Below are positions 24,609 through 34,588 of a DNA stretch of 64,000 nt, in pieces. Made by a program: the position numbers and the translations under genes. Where the stretch lies: positions 62,001-126,000 of the forward strand of contig NZ_WMEZ01000005.1 of NCBI RefSeq assembly GCF_009856415.1. The letters run 5' to 3'. This DNA is from Halobacillus litoralis (lineage in GTDB: Bacteria; Bacillota; Bacilli; Bacillales; Halobacillaceae). The notes beneath the pieces were generated by a model, which had not been told where the DNA came from, ran no database searches, and saw nothing but the letters and a program-made list of their open reading frames with translations. Each line of letters begins with the position of its first letter. Within the stretch, counting starts at the first letter, position 1.

Positions 24609-25943
24609 ATGAGTAAGTTTTTTAAGTTTGAAAAGTTTGGGACGACATATCGCAGGGAGTTTATGGCTGGTTTAACAACCTTCCTCGCGATGGCATACAT
24701 TTTGTTCGTTAACCCATCTACACTTGCACTTGATGGAATTGAGCAGCTTCCTGAGGGTGTAACAAGGATTGATAAAGGAGCTGTATTTACAGCGACGGCA
24801 ATCGCAGCCGCTGTCGGTACGCTCATTATGGGATTGTTCGCCAAATACCCGATTGCCCTCGCTCCGGGCATGGGGTTAAATGCATTCTTCGCCTACACGG
24901 TCGTTTTAGGTTTCGGGATTCCGTGGGAAACAGCGCTCGCAGGCGTTTTGGCTTCTGGACTTATATTTATAGTATTGACGGTAACAGGCCTGCGGACGAT
25001 GATCATTGATGCGATTCCTGCGAACTTGAAGCTCGCGGTCGGTGCGGGGATTGGTTTGTTCATCGCATTCATCGGTTTCCAGAATTCCGGAATCGTGCAG
25101 AACAGTGATGCAACACTAGTACAGCTTGGCGACTTGACGGCAGGGCCGACGTTGCTTTCTATCTTCGGGATCATCGTCAGTGTCATGCTGATGGCGATGG
25201 GATTGAAAGGCGGTATTTTTTACGGAATGGTCCTGACATCGATTGCAGGTATGGTGACAGGGTTGATCGTTCCGCCGGCTGGTTTTGGAGATATTGTGAG
25301 CACAGCTCCTAGCGTTGCGCCGACTTTCGGTGCGGCCTTCACGCATTTTGGTGAAATCTTTACGATTGAGATGCTTGTCGTCATTTTAACATTCTTATTC
25401 GTCGACTTTTTCGATACAGCCGGAACGCTTGTAGCTGTAGCGACGCAGGCTGGTTTTATGAAAGATAATAAATTGCCGCGTGCCAACCGTGCGTTATTTG
25501 CAGATTCAGCGGCAACAGTTGTTGGTGCTGCTGTCGGTACTTCAACTACGACATCTTACATTGAGTCTACAGCTGGTGTCGGAGCAGGTGGACGTACAGG
25601 GTTCACATCTGTAGTCACAGCTGGATTCTTCATTTTGGCGCTTTTCTTCTCACCACTATTATCTGTGGTTACCGCGGAAGTGACGGCGCCAGCATTGATT
25701 ATCGTTGGTGTGCTCATGGCTTCTACGCTAAAAAATATCGATTGGGATCAGTTTGAAATCGCCGTCCCTGCTTTCTTTACGATTGCTGCAATGCCGATGA
25801 CCTACAGCATTGCAACAGGGATTGCCATCGGGTTCATTTTCTATCCGATCACGATGCTGCTGAAGGGGCGCGGAAAAGAGATTCATCCGATTATGTACTT
25901 CCTATTCGTTATTTTTGTGCTGTACTTTATCTTCCTGGCGTAA
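24609..25943 (+). CDS. pbuG: Hypoxanthine/guanine permease PbuG (NCS2/AzgA type)
   Basis: A 444-aa nucleobase permease with about 12-14 membrane helices that imports hypoxanthine and guanine for salvage. It starts with the family pattern KFGTTYRREFMAGLTTFLAMAYILFVNP and contains the substrate-site stretches ALAPGMGLNAFFAYTV and VDFFDTAGTLVAVATQAG, plus GTSTTTSYIESTAGVGAGGRTG. SD GGGGAGG. The double control by PurR boxes and a guanine riboswitch matches B. subtilis pbuG and supports the specificity. Confidence 0.93.
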   Translation: MSKFFKFEKFGTTYRREFMAGLTTFLAMAYILFVNPSTLALDGIEQLPEGVTRIDKGAVFTATAIAAAVGTLIMGLFAKYPIALAPGMGLNAFFAYTVVLGFGIPWETALAGVLASGLIFIVLTVTGLRTMIIDAIPANLKLAVGAGIGLFIAFIGFQNSGIVQNSDATLVQLGDLTAGPTLLSIFGIIVSVMLMAMGLKGGIFYGMVLTSIAGMVTGLIVPPAGFGDIVSTAPSVAPTFGAAFTHFGEIFTIEMLVVILTFLFVDFFDTAGTLVAVATQAGFMKDNKLPRANRALFADSAATVVGAAVGTSTTTSYIESTAGVGAGGRTGFTSVVTAGFFILALFFSPLLSVVTAEVTAPALIIVGVLMASTLKNIDWDQFEIAVPAFFTIAAMPMTYSIATGIAIGFIFYPITMLLKGRGKEIHPIMYFLFVIFVLYFIFLA

Positions 25944-25973
25944 AGGTACGGGTGAATCACTGATCAGGTGAAT

Positions 25974-26036
25974 CTGCCAATATAATTGCGAAACCCGCTA
26001 ATAAAAGCTGCAAAGCTGCTAATATAGCTTGGCAGC
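25974..26036. repeat. Three degenerate 21-bp tandem units between convergent genes
   Basis: Units at 25974-25994, 25995-26015 and 26016-26036 follow the pattern CYGCYAATAWARYTK with exact 21-bp spacing. They lie between the ends of pbuG and the hsp20 gene. Confidence 0.55.
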
Positions 26037-26054
26037 AGCTAGATTCATCCAGTC

Positions 26055-26096
26055 AAAAAAAGAAACCGGCGCGCCGTTCGAACGGCTGCCGGTTTT
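26055..26096 (-). terminator. Terminator of the hsp20 gene
   Basis: On the minus strand, AAACCGGC pairs with GCCGGTTT over an inner GCCGTTCGAACGGC hairpin and is followed by CTTTTTTT. It starts at the stop codon. Confidence 0.8.
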
Positions 26097-26520
26097 ATTC
26101 ATCCTCTAAATGGCGGATCGTAATCGGTCGCTGTTTTGTGGAATCGGATATATAGCGGTGAAGCTGGATGACGAGCAGTCCGTGCTTATACGTCGCTTCT
26201 ACTTTGTCGTGCCGTACTGGGAAAGGAAGGTCGATGCTTCGCTCAAACGAGCCGTCGGCAATCTCTGATTTGATCTGGTGTCCGCCACGATTGTTGATTT
26301 CGATCTTTCCGCTCAATGTCAATGTCGAATGGTCGACAAGGACGTCGACATTTTTCGGGTGATTCATGCCCGGGATGTTGACGAAGCAAAGCAGTTCATT
26401 GTCGTATTGATACATGTTGATTGCTGGAACGGCGGGCTTCATCATGCCGTCGAAGTCTCCCCAGAAATCCTGCCCGAAGAAGCGGTCGAGGTTGGTTTTC
26501 CAGTCTTTGAATTGATTCAT
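26095..26520 (-). CDS. Hsp20/alpha-crystallin family small heat-shock protein
   Basis: A 141-aa ATP-independent holdase chaperone. The alpha-crystallin domain covers about residues 38-130, with VDVLVDHSTLTLSGKIEIN in the middle. The late consensus reads FERSIDLPFPVRHDKVEATYKHGLLVI, where the usual A-x-x-x-N-G-V/L-L is KHGLLVI. The ATG at 26520 follows GGAGG with an 8-bp spacer; the TTG at 26535 overlaps that SD. No CIRCE or CtsR box is visible directly upstream. Confidence 0.85.
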   Translation of the reverse strand: MNQFKDWKTNLDRFFGQDFWGDFDGMMKPAVPAINMYQYDNELLCFVNIPGMNHPKNVDVLVDHSTLTLSGKIEINNRGGHQIKSEIADGSFERSIDLPFPVRHDKVEATYKHGLLVIQLHRYISDSTKQRPITIRHLEDE

Positions 26521-26564
26521 GTCATCAGCCTCCAAAAAATGTCATAGATTGCGTTAAAAACCTA

Positions 26565-26594
26565 TTGTGCACGTCTCTTCTCATGGTTTATAGT
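26565..26594 (+). promoter_or_regulatory. Possible promoter of yebE-yebG
   Basis: TTGTGC (26565-26570), 18-bp spacer, TATAGT (26589-26594), about 70 bp upstream of yebE. Confidence 0.4.
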
Positions 26595-26662
26595 GTATGC
26601 AAAGAACATCGTCTAGGTGAATGTCACGATTTGTGCAACCCTAGCGTAGGAGGCTTTCAACT

Positions 26663-27241
26663 ATGTTAGAAAATCCGTTATTGCTCATTGGGATTATTTT
26701 AGCTGTCAACATTGTCTATGTGTCGTTTTTTACCCTCCGTATGATTTTTACGCTGAAGGGGCAGCGGTATTTTGCTGCGTTCATCAGCATGTTCGAAATC
26801 GTGACGTACATTTTTGGACTGGGGCTCGTCCTCGACCGCCTGGATCAAATTGAAAACGTCATTGCTTATGCCGTTGGTTATGGTCTCGGTGTCATCGTCG
26901 GGATGAAGATTGAAGAGAAGCTCGCTCTCGGGTATATTACAGTTAATGTGATATCTTCAGACCCAGACATTGAATTCACCCGCAGACTCCGTGAAAAAGG
27001 GTATGGTGTCACGAGCTGGTACGCGTATGGCATGGAAGGCGACCGCTTGGCGATGCAGATCCTGACGCCTCGGAAGTATGAACTTGCTTTGTATGAAACG
27101 ATCCGTTATATCGATCCGAAAGCTTTTATCGTGGCATATGAACCGAAGCAGATTCATGGTGGATTCTGGGCGAAATCCGTGAAGAGAGGAAAGATTCGTG
27201 ATGCCCAAAAAGAACAACAAGAACAGCAAGAAGCGCTTTGA
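26663..27241 (+). CDS. yebE: UPF0316/DUF2179-containing membrane protein YebE
   Basis: A 192-aa protein with three N-terminal helices (about 5-85) and a cytoplasmic DUF2179-type domain (about 88-165: [10 protein letters not shown]...[14 protein letters not shown]), ending in a Gln/Glu-rich tail. It belongs to the UPF0316 family, whose function is unknown. Its place between pbuG and purE is conserved with B. subtilis. SD TAGGAGGC. The 3' end overlaps yebG by about 40 bp. Confidence 0.9.
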   Translation: MLENPLLLIGIILAVNIVYVSFFTLRMIFTLKGQRYFAAFISMFEIVTYIFGLGLVLDRLDQIENVIAYAVGYGLGVIVGMKIEEKLALGYITVNVISSDPDIEFTRRLREKGYGVTSWYAYGMEGDRLAMQILTPRKYELALYETIRYIDPKAFIVAYEPKQIHGGFWAKSVKRGKIRDAQKEQQEQQEAL

Positions 27242-27410
27242 AGTCGGTGAAAATGAAACGATCGGTCAATGTCTTGACCGCATGAAGAAAGAAGGATTCA
27301 CGCCGATCCGCCGTGCGGAAGAGCCTGTTTTCCGTGAAGAAACCCGTAATGGGGAAAAAGTGATGGAACCTGTAGGGAAAACCATCGTATTTCATGCAGT
27401 GAAGGAATAA
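27201..27410 (+). CDS. yebG: NETI-motif protein YebG
   Basis: A 69-aa basic protein carrying the family signature [16 protein letters not shown] (about 17-32). It is conserved just upstream of purE in Bacillaceae; function unknown. ATG at 27201 with AGAGGAAAG upstream (a GTG one codon earlier is possible). It begins inside the end of yebE, so translation is probably coupled. Confidence 0.85.
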   Translation: MPKKNNKNSKKRFEVGENETIGQCLDRMKKEGFTPIRRAEEPVFREETRNGEKVMEPVGKTIVFHAVKE

Positions 27411-27412
27411 AA

Positions 27413-27449
27413 CCGAACGATCAAATGTAACGTTTTTATTAATGTTCGA
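27413..27449 (+). promoter_or_regulatory. Paired PurR boxes upstream of purE
   Basis: AACCGAACGAT (27411-27421) and inverted AATGTTCGATATT (27441-27453), CGAA cores 27 bp apart. This matches the pbuG pair and lies just before the -35. Confidence 0.72.
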
Positions 27450-27457
27450 TATTTGCG

Positions 27458-27487
27458 TTGACATGTTGGAATAGAACTTGATATGAT
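27458..27487 (+). promoter_or_regulatory. Sigma-A promoter of the pur operon
   Basis: TTGACA (27458-27463), 18-bp spacer, TATGAT (27482-27487). Confidence 0.75.
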
Positions 27488-27508
27488 GAAGGCAGAATTG
27501 CATAGACG

Positions 27509-27579
27509 ACCTCATATATGACGGGGATATGGCCCGTACGTCTCTACCTGGGAACCGTAAATTTCCGGACTATGAGGGG
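27509..27579 (+). promoter_or_regulatory. Guanine riboswitch aptamer of the pur operon
   Basis: P1 is CCTCATA...TATGAGG. The core GGGGATATGGCCC, GTCTCTACC, CCGTAAA and GGACTATG is complete, with the guanine-specific C. Position and context equal the purE riboswitch of B. subtilis. Confidence 0.93.
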
Positions 27580-27622
27580 AGCTTAAGCTGTAAAGAAGCT
27601 TTCTCAGACCGGACACACGTGT

Positions 27623-27671
27623 GCCTGTTCGACTCCTCTCATTTTTTGAGGGGCGTCGGGTAGGCTTTTTT
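27623..27671 (+). terminator. Expression-platform terminator of the pur operon riboswitch
   Basis: GCCTGTTCGACTCCTCTCA pairs, with several G-U pairs, with TTGAGGGGCGTCGGGTAGGC around a T-rich loop, followed by TTTTTT. Confidence 0.82.
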
Positions 27672-27698
27672 AATGCTACGAAAGAAAAGAGGGATTCG

Positions 27699-28190
27699 AT
27701 GGCAAGTGTTGGTGTAATCATGGGCAGCCTTTCAGATTGGGAAACGATGAAAGAAGCGTGCAGCGTTTTGGATGAGCTTTCGATCGATTATGAAAAAGAA
27801 ATCATCTCGGCACACCGTACACCGGAAGATATGTTCACATACGCAGATACAGCCCGGGAAAAAGGGTTGAAAGTGATTATTGCAGGAGCAGGGGGTGCGG
27901 CTCACTTACCGGGAATGGTCGCATCCAAAACGACACTGCCGGTTATCGGCGTTCCAGTAGAATCGAAAGCTTTGCAAGGATTGGATTCGCTCTTATCCAT
28001 CGTGCAAATGCCTGGGGGCGTTCCTGTTGCAACCGTTGCGATTGGAAAGGCCGGCGCGAAGAATGCGGGACTTCTGGCAGCTGAAATGATGGGAGCTTTC
28101 GATCAGGAAGTTGCATCAAAACTAGCAGACTACCGCCGGCAGATGGTAGACAAAGTGGACGGAATGAGGAGGGATCTTCGTGAAAGCTGA
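27699..28190 (+). CDS. purE: N5-carboxyaminoimidazole ribonucleotide mutase
   Basis: Class I PurE, 163 aa, converts N5-CAIR to CAIR. The start is set by AAAAGAGGGA before ATG 27699; the upstream reading lies in the riboswitch terminator. Motifs: [14 protein letters not shown] (phosphate/substrate loop), SAHRTPEDM and [15 protein letters not shown]. First gene of purEKBCSQLFMNHD. It overlaps purK by 11 bp. Confidence 0.96.
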   Translation: MASVGVIMGSLSDWETMKEACSVLDELSIDYEKEIISAHRTPEDMFTYADTAREKGLKVIIAGAGGAAHLPGMVASKTTLPVIGVPVESKALQGLDSLLSIVQMPGGVPVATVAIGKAGAKNAGLLAAEMMGAFDQEVASKLADYRRQMVDKVDGMRRDLRES

Positions 28191-29307
28191 CGTGATTCGA
28201 CCAGGGAGAACAATCGGCATTCTAGGAGGCGGACAGCTCGGTCGGATGATGGCTGTCGCTGCAAGACATATGGGCTATCGAATCGCTGTGCTTGATCCTG
28301 CGGAAAATTGTCCGTGTGCCCCGATTGCAGAGGAGCACATCATCGCTGAATACGATGACTTGGAAGCGGCGGAGCGATTGAGTTCGGTCAGTGACGTGAT
28401 TACTTACGAATTTGAAAACGTCGATCTTAATGTGGCACGGCTTTTTGAAGAAAAAGGGAAGCTGCCGCAAGGAGCATTCGCGCTTGAGGTAACTCAAAAC
28501 AGAGCCAAAGAGAAGGAAATCGCCGTCGATGCTGGATTGTCCGTTCCTGAGTATCGCATCGTAACCACTTTTGAAGAGGTGGAAGAAGCGTTGGAAGCCA
28601 CAGGCTATCCTGCTGTCATCAAGACAGTCAGCGGCGGCTATGATGGCAAGGGACAGCAGAAAATCGAAGACGAAACCCATCTCGAGGATGTCCGCTCTTT
28701 TTTGAAAGAAGGCGGCACCTATATTGTGGAGCAGTGGCTTGAATTCGATCTTGAAATTTCTCAAGTGTTTACAAGATCAATGGATGGACGAATTAACCCG
28801 TTCCCAATTGCGGAAAATATCCATAAGAACCACATTTTGCATGAATCACGAGTTCCAGCAACCGTCTCTGGTCATGTGGAAGAGCGCGCCCGTGAAGCGG
28901 TCGAAGTTTTGGCTGAACGAATCGGAGTGGTCGGTACATTTGCTGTGGAAATGTTTGTAAAAGGTGATGACATTTTCATCAATGAAATGGCTCCACGTCC
29001 GCATAACTCCGGTCATTATACGATTGAAGCGTGCAGCGTATCGCAATTCGAACAGCATGTCCGTGCGATTTGCGGCCTTCCGCTACTGCCGGTCCATTCG
29101 TTCGGCGCCGCGGTGATGGTGAACGTGCTCGGCAAACATCGTGGCATTTTGCTGGATCGTCTCGAATATTACCACGGCTTTCATTTCCATGACTATGGGA
29201 AAAAAGAAGCCCGTCAGACTCGTAAAATGGGGCACATCACCTTTGTTGGTGACAACTTAGAAGAAATCGACAAACGCATCACAGAAAATCAGATCCATTT
29301 ATGGTAG
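28180..29307 (+). CDS. purK: 5-(carboxyamino)imidazole ribonucleotide synthase
   Basis: An ATP-grasp enzyme of 375 aa that makes N5-CAIR from AIR, bicarbonate and ATP. N-terminal [23 protein letters not shown]-grasp core with [14 protein letters not shown] and the metal-binding [23 protein letters not shown] start, read from an SD (GAGGAGGGA) inside purE. It partners PurE in the two-step bacterial route to CAIR. Confidence 0.95.
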   Translation: MKADVIRPGRTIGILGGGQLGRMMAVAARHMGYRIAVLDPAENCPCAPIAEEHIIAEYDDLEAAERLSSVSDVITYEFENVDLNVARLFEEKGKLPQGAFALEVTQNRAKEKEIAVDAGLSVPEYRIVTTFEEVEEALEATGYPAVIKTVSGGYDGKGQQKIEDETHLEDVRSFLKEGGTYIVEQWLEFDLEISQVFTRSMDGRINPFPIAENIHKNHILHESRVPATVSGHVEERAREAVEVLAERIGVVGTFAVEMFVKGDDIFINEMAPRPHNSGHYTIEACSVSQFEQHVRAICGLPLLPVHSFGAAVMVNVLGKHRGILLDRLEYYHGFHFHDYGKKEARQTRKMGHITFVGDNLEEIDKRITENQIHLW

Positions 29308-29317
29308 GAGGAAGACA

Positions 29318-30610
29318 ATGATTGAACGTTATACACGCCCGGAAATGGGTGCGATTTGGACAGAAGAAAATAGATACCAGGCATGGCTTGAGGTTGAACT
29401 TTTAGCGTGTGAAGCTTGGAGTGAACTTGGGGTCATCCCGAAAGAAGATGTGAAGAAGCTGCGCGAGGGTGCCTCTTTTTCCATCGATCGTATTCACGAA
29501 ATTGAAGCAGAAACCCGTCACGATGTTGTAGCCTTTACCCGTGCCGTTTCCGAAACAGTTGGTGAAGAAAGGAAGTGGGTCCACTACGGCCTGACTTCGA
29601 CAGACGTTGTTGACACGGCGCTCTCCTATCAACTGAAGCAGGCGAATGAAATCATCCGCCGGGACCTCGTCAACTTCATCGAGATCCTTGGTGAAAAGGC
29701 GAAGGAACACAAACACACGGTCATGATGGGCCGTACCCATGGCGTGCATGCCGAGCCGACGACATTCGGTTTGAAGCTTGCGCTTTATTATGAAGAAATG
29801 AAGCGGAACCTGGAGCGTTTGGATCTTGCAATGGACCACATCCAGTTCGGAAAACTTTCCGGAGCCGTCGGGACATATGCCAACATCGATCCTTTTGTGG
29901 AAGAGTATGTGTGTGAAAAGCTTGGTCTGAAGCCTGCGCCTGTTTCTACACAGACGTTGCAGCGTGACCGTCATGCTCATTATGTATGCACCCTTGCTTT
30001 GGTTGCGACATCGATCGAAAAGATTGCTGTGGAAATTCGCGGTCTGCAGAAGACGGAAACACGTGAAGTCGAAGAATTTTTCGCTAAGGGTCAAAAAGGA
30101 TCTTCTGCGATGCCGCACAAACGGAATCCGATCGGTTCTGAAAATATGACCGGAATGGCACGCGTGCTACGCGGTCATATGCTGACGGCCTTTGAAAATG
30201 TGCCGCTTTGGCATGAACGTGACATTTCTCACTCTTCCGCAGAGCGAATCATTCTGCCTGACGCAACAATCGCTTTGAATTACATGTTATACCGTTTCGG
30301 CAACATCGTGAAGAACTTGACTGTGTTCCCTGAACGGATGCAGGAAAACATGGAGAAAACATACGGCTTGATCTTCTCCCAGCGCGTACTGTTGACGCTG
30401 ATCGATGAAGGCCTGGTCCGCGAAGAAGCGTACGACCTCGTCCAGCCGAAGGCCATGGAATCCTGGGAGCGCGGGATCCCGTTCCGTGAGCTGATTGAAG
30501 CAGACGACAAGATCACATCCACTCTGTCCCAAGCACAGCTGGATGCCTGCTTCGACTACAAGCACCACCTGAAACAAGTCGACCGTATTTTCGACCGTAT
30601 CGGACTATAG
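29318..30610 (+). CDS. purB: Adenylosuccinate lyase
   Basis: A 430-aa member of the fumarase/aspartase superfamily. It cleaves SAICAR to AICAR and adenylosuccinate to AMP, releasing fumarate. The signature [11 protein letters not shown] carries the flexible-loop Ser (262-263), and the catalytic-His region [14 protein letters not shown] and [10 protein letters not shown] are present. SD GGAGGAAG. It is followed by an unusual 128-bp gap containing a perfect hairpin before purC. Confidence 0.96.
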   Translation: MIERYTRPEMGAIWTEENRYQAWLEVELLACEAWSELGVIPKEDVKKLREGASFSIDRIHEIEAETRHDVVAFTRAVSETVGEERKWVHYGLTSTDVVDTALSYQLKQANEIIRRDLVNFIEILGEKAKEHKHTVMMGRTHGVHAEPTTFGLKLALYYEEMKRNLERLDLAMDHIQFGKLSGAVGTYANIDPFVEEYVCEKLGLKPAPVSTQTLQRDRHAHYVCTLALVATSIEKIAVEIRGLQKTETREVEEFFAKGQKGSSAMPHKRNPIGSENMTGMARVLRGHMLTAFENVPLWHERDISHSSAERIILPDATIALNYMLYRFGNIVKNLTVFPERMQENMEKTYGLIFSQRVLLTLIDEGLVREEAYDLVQPKAMESWERGIPFRELIEADDKITSTLSQAQLDACFDYKHHLKQVDRIFDRIGL

Positions 30611-30662
30611 GTCTGTCCCGGAGAGAAGAACGGTAAGTGAACGGTAAGATGATGGAAAATAC

Positions 30663-30705
30663 TGTATGACCTGGTACACCAGAAACTGGTGTACCAGGTC
30701 ATACA
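30663..30705. repeat. Perfect 20-bp inverted repeat between purB and purC
   Basis: TGTATGACCTGGTACACCAG (30663-30682), a 3-nt AAA loop, then its exact complement to 30705. It is followed by A6, not T, so it is not a classical terminator on the operon strand. The same outer sequence recurs at 44903-45017. In RNA it would be a very stable intra-operon hairpin. Confidence 0.85.
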
Positions 30706-30738
30706 AAAAATCCCAATTCCTTAGCGAGGTGTTTCTGT

Positions 30739-31461
30739 ATGAAGGGTTCTTTATTGTACGAAGGGAAAGCGAAACGGGTGTATCATACGACAGATGAGTC
30801 GGATCAGCTCGTTTTATCATATAAAGATGACGCGACAGCATTTAACGGCAAGAAAAAAGACGAGTTCGCAGGCAAAGGACGCCTCAACAACTTGATTACC
30901 TCGAAAGTATTCCAATACTTACACCAGCACAACATTACGACCCACTTTATCGAAGCTCTGAACGACACCGAACAACTGGTCAGCCGAACGAACATCATTC
31001 CTCTTGAAGTCGTCGTACGCAACCAGGCGGCTGGCAGCATTACTCGCCGTCTCGGAATCGAGGAAAAAACGAGCTTCACTCCACCGATCATTGAATTGTT
31101 TTACAAGAAAGACGAATTGAATGACCCACTCATCAACGATGTCCACGCTTATCACCTGACGGACATTACAGAACAAGAACTCACGTTTATCAAACAACAA
31201 GCTTTAGACATTAACATTGAACTACAAAAGCTGTTCCGCTCGGCAGGATTGACGCTTGTTGATTTCAAATTGGAATTCGGACGCCTCAAAGATGGCACGA
31301 TCGTCCTTTCTGATGAAATTTCCCCGGATACGTGCAGGCTCTGGGACGAGGAAACAGGCGAGAAAATGGATAAAGACGTCTTCCGGGAAAGTACCGGCGA
31401 CTTGATCGATACGTACACCAAAATACTACATCGACTGGAGGAGAGCGTATGCGCAAAGTAA
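30739..31461 (+). CDS. purC: SAICAR synthase
   Basis: Phosphoribosylaminoimidazole-succinocarboxamide synthase, 240 aa, joins CAIR and aspartate with ATP. Motifs: LLYEGKAKRVYHT at the N-terminus, VVRNQAAGSITRRLG and the signature LVDFKLEFGR followed by VLSDEISPDTCRLWD. SD GCGAGGTG. It overlaps purS by 13 bp. Confidence 0.95.
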   Translation: MKGSLLYEGKAKRVYHTTDESDQLVLSYKDDATAFNGKKKDEFAGKGRLNNLITSKVFQYLHQHNITTHFIEALNDTEQLVSRTNIIPLEVVVRNQAAGSITRRLGIEEKTSFTPPIIELFYKKDELNDPLINDVHAYHLTDITEQELTFIKQQALDINIELQKLFRSAGLTLVDFKLEFGRLKDGTIVLSDEISPDTCRLWDEETGEKMDKDVFRESTGDLIDTYTKILHRLEESVCAK

Positions 31462-31694
31462 AGATCCACATCACATTAAAAGAAGGTGTCCTTGATCCAC
31501 AGGGAAAAGCCGTCCACAACTCCCTGCAATCGTTACAATACAACAACGTCCAGGACGTACGCGTCGGAAAGTACATGGAAGTGATGGTTGAAGATAGTGA
31601 CAATCTCGAAGCGGAGATTGATCGCATGTGTGACCAGCTTCTTGCTAACCCTGTCATCGAAAATTACAGCTATACGATTGAGGAGGCGGGTTAA
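31449..31694 (+). CDS. purS: FGAM synthase subunit PurS
   Basis: An 81-aa small subunit that bridges PurQ and PurL in the three-part FGAM synthase of Gram-positives. [25 protein letters not shown] is the family N-terminus. The start lies inside purC with GGAGGAGAG upstream. Confidence 0.94.
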   Translation: MRKVKIHITLKEGVLDPQGKAVHNSLQSLQYNNVQDVRVGKYMEVMVEDSDNLEAEIDRMCDQLLANPVIENYSYTIEEAG

Positions 31695-31695
31695 C

Positions 31696-32379
31696 TTGAA
31701 ATTTGCTGTCATTGTTTTTCCAGGATCGAACTGTGATCGTGATATGTACTTCGCTGTGAAGGATCAACTCGGAGCAGAAGCGGATCTTGTCTGGTATAAG
31801 GAAGCGAATCTAGCAAACTATGATGGAATTTTAATCCCGGGCGGCTTCTCGTACGGTGACTATCTCCGCTCGGGTGCCATCGCTTCTACTTCTGATGTCA
31901 TTACGCAAATCCGCGAAGCGGCAGAGGCAGGAAAACCAGTCCTTGGTGTTTGCAACGGATTCCAGATCCTTCTCGAAATGGGACTTCTTCCGGGAGCGAT
32001 GCTTCCGAATGAAAAGCTCAAGTTCATGTGCCATTTTGAAACCCTGACGGTCGAAAATGCCGACACAATGTTCACCCGTCAATACGGCGAGAAGGAAAAA
32101 ATCCAAATCCCGATTGCACACGGAGACGGCAATTACTTTTGTGACGAAGAAACGCTTCAGAAGCTTCAAAACAACAAGCAGATCGTCTTTACGTATGACC
32201 AAAACCCGAACGGGTCCGTTGGTAACATTGCTGGCATCACCAATGAAAAAGGGAATGTACTCGGCATGATGCCACACCCGGAGCGGGCGGTCGAAGCGCT
32301 TCTTGGTCACGATGACGGTCTGCGTCTATTTCAATCGATTTTGACACACTGGAGGGAACACCATGCCATCAATGCTTGA
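31696..32379 (+). CDS. purQ: FGAM synthase glutaminase subunit PurQ
   Basis: A class I glutamine amidotransferase, 227 aa, that supplies ammonia to PurL. The TTG at 31696 is chosen because AGGAGGCGG lies just upstream and the product starts with the family sequence [16 protein letters not shown]; the longer reading from 31588 is the purS region in another frame. Nucleophile Cys86 in [10 protein letters not shown]; His/Glu near MPHPERAVE. It overlaps purL by 17 bp. Confidence 0.95.
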   Translation: MKFAVIVFPGSNCDRDMYFAVKDQLGAEADLVWYKEANLANYDGILIPGGFSYGDYLRSGAIASTSDVITQIREAAEAGKPVLGVCNGFQILLEMGLLPGAMLPNEKLKFMCHFETLTVENADTMFTRQYGEKEKIQIPIAHGDGNYFCDEETLQKLQNNKQIVFTYDQNPNGSVGNIAGITNEKGNVLGMMPHPERAVEALLGHDDGLRLFQSILTHWREHHAINA

Positions 32380-34588
32380 GATCAGTCCAGAACAAATCGA
32401 AGAACAGCACGTTTATAGAGAGATGGGTCTGAAGGATGACGAGTATGCTTCCATCCGCTCGATTCTCGGTCGACGTCCGAACTACACGGAAACAGGGTTG
32501 TTTTCCGTTATGTGGTCGGAACATTGCAGCTATAAAAACTCCAAACCGCTTTTGAAAAAGTTCCCTACGGAAGGTGCGCACGTGCTGCAAGGTCCCGGGG
32601 AAGGGGCGGGAATCATCGACATCGGTGATGATCAGGCTGTCGTTTTCAAAATTGAAAGCCACAACCACCCTTCTGCTGTTGAACCGTATCAAGGCGCAGC
32701 GACAGGCGTCGGCGGCATTCTGCGTGACGTCTTCTCGATGGGCGCCCGTCCCATTGCGCTTCTGAACTCGCTTAGGTTCGGCTCATTGCAACAGCCCCGT
32801 GTGAAGTACCTTTTTGAAGAAGTCGTCCGCGGCATTGCGGGTTACGGCAACTGCGTCGGCGTTCCAACCGTCGGCGGGGAAGTCCAGTTTGATGATGCAT
32901 ACAATGGCAATCCGCTCGTCAATGCGATGTGTGTCGGCTTGATCGATCATAAGGATATTCAAAAAGGGATTGCTGCAGGTGTTGGCAACACGGTCATGTA
33001 TGTCGGAGCCAAAACCGGACGTGATGGCATCCACGGCGCTACTTTCGCATCAGAAGAATTGTCGGAAGAGTCCGAAGAAAAGCGTCCATCTGTACAAGTA
33101 GGGGACCCTTTTATGGAAAAACTGCTCATTGAAGCTTGTCTTGATGTCATTCAGCATGATGCTCTTGTCGGTATTCAGGATATGGGGGCAGCAGGTCTCA
33201 CTTCATCGGCAAGTGAAATGGCGAGTAAAGCAGGTACGGGGATGACGATGAATCTCGATCACATCCCGCAGCGTGAAGAACATATGACGGCCTATGAAAT
33301 GATGCTCTCTGAATCTCAGGAACGCATGCTGCTCGTCGTAGAAAAAGGACGCGAAGAAGAGATTGCGAAAGTTTTCCGTAAGTATAATCTGGAAGCAGTA
33401 GCGGTCGGGGAAGTGACGGATGCGAAACGCTTCCGCCTCGAGCATCATGGGGAGGTTGTTGCTGATGTTCCTGTCGATTCTCTTGCTGAGGATGCGCCGG
33501 TCTACCACCAGCCGTCCCGCGTTCCTGCTTACTATGAAAAGTTTCAAAGAATGGAAGACTATAAACCTGAAGTCACAGACTACCGGGAAACATTGGTGAA
33601 TCTATTGAAACAGCCGACAATCGCCAGCAAAGAATGGGTGTACGATCAGTACGATTCCATGGTCCAAACAAATACCGTCGTCACTCCAGGTTCGGATGCG
33701 GCTGTGCTTCGCGTACGCGGTACGAACAAAGCGCTCGCGATGACGACCGACTGCAACTCCCGCTATCTCTATGTAGATCCAGAAGTCGGTGGGAAAATCG
33801 CTGTCGCTGAAGCAGCAAGAAACATCGTCTGCTCCGGTGGTCGTCCACTCGGAATTACAGACGGGCTCAATTTCGGGTCACCGGAAAACCCGGAAATCTT
33901 CTGGCAGATGGAAAAAAGCGTCGATGGTATGAGCGAGGCGTGCCGTGATCTTGAAACACCTGTCATCGGTGGGAACGTCAGCTTGTACAACGAATCGTTC
34001 GGAGGTCAGGCCATTTACCCGACACCGATTGTCGGTATGGTCGGTTTGATTGATGATGTCCAACATATCACGCGTTCCCATGCTCAGAATGCTGGTGATT
34101 TAATTTACGTCATCGGAGAAACGCTCGCGGAATTCGGCGGCAGTGAACTGCAGGGCATGCTCGAAGGAAAGCATTTCGGAAAAGCTCCTTCACTCGATCT
34201 GAAGACAGAGTATAACCGTCAAAAGCAGCTGCTGACAGCGATTCGCGCAGGCCTTGTGGTCTCTGCCCATGACGTGTCCGAAGGTGGTTTGTCTGTAGCT
34301 CTTGCAGAAAAGCTGTTTGAGAATGAGTTCGGTTGCGAGGTGACTCTCAAAGGTGAACCAGTCACCGCGCTGTTCGCAGAATCACAGTCACGCTTCATCG
34401 TCACCGTAGCGCCGGAACAAAAGGGCGCGTTCGAACAGAGTGTCACAGACGCTCGTTTGATCGGAACCGTGACGGAAAACGGGGTGTATAGAATCAAGCA
34501 GGAAGGCGTCGTTCTGGAAGAAAAGACATCAGTGTTGAAAGAAGCATGGAAAGGAGCGATCGGATGCTTGCTGAAATCAAAGGGTTAA
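32363..34588 (+). CDS. purL: FGAM synthase catalytic subunit PurL (small type)
   Basis: A 741-aa ATP-dependent synthase that converts FGAR to FGAM, of the small PurL type requiring PurS and PurQ. Motifs: [55 protein letters not shown] and [17 protein letters not shown]. The start lies inside purQ, after GGAGGGAA. The end overlaps purF by 25 bp, which fits tight translational coupling. Confidence 0.96.
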   Translation: MPSMLEISPEQIEEQHVYREMGLKDDEYASIRSILGRRPNYTETGLFSVMWSEHCSYKNSKPLLKKFPTEGAHVLQGPGEGAGIIDIGDDQAVVFKIESHNHPSAVEPYQGAATGVGGILRDVFSMGARPIALLNSLRFGSLQQPRVKYLFEEVVRGIAGYGNCVGVPTVGGEVQFDDAYNGNPLVNAMCVGLIDHKDIQKGIAAGVGNTVMYVGAKTGRDGIHGATFASEELSEESEEKRPSVQVGDPFMEKLLIEACLDVIQHDALVGIQDMGAAGLTSSASEMASKAGTGMTMNLDHIPQREEHMTAYEMMLSESQERMLLVVEKGREEEIAKVFRKYNLEAVAVGEVTDAKRFRLEHHGEVVADVPVDSLAEDAPVYHQPSRVPAYYEKFQRMEDYKPEVTDYRETLVNLLKQPTIASKEWVYDQYDSMVQTNTVVTPGSDAAVLRVRGTNKALAMTTDCNSRYLYVDPEVGGKIAVAEAARNIVCSGGRPLGITDGLNFGSPENPEIFWQMEKSVDGMSEACRDLETPVIGGNVSLYNESFGGQAIYPTPIVGMVGLIDDVQHITRSHAQNAGDLIYVIGETLAEFGGSELQGMLEGKHFGKAPSLDLKTEYNRQKQLLTAIRAGLVVSAHDVSEGGLSVALAEKLFENEFGCEVTLKGEPVTALFAESQSRFIVTVAPEQKGAFEQSVTDARLIGTVTENGVYRIKQEGVVLEEKTSVLKEAWKGAIGCLLKSKG

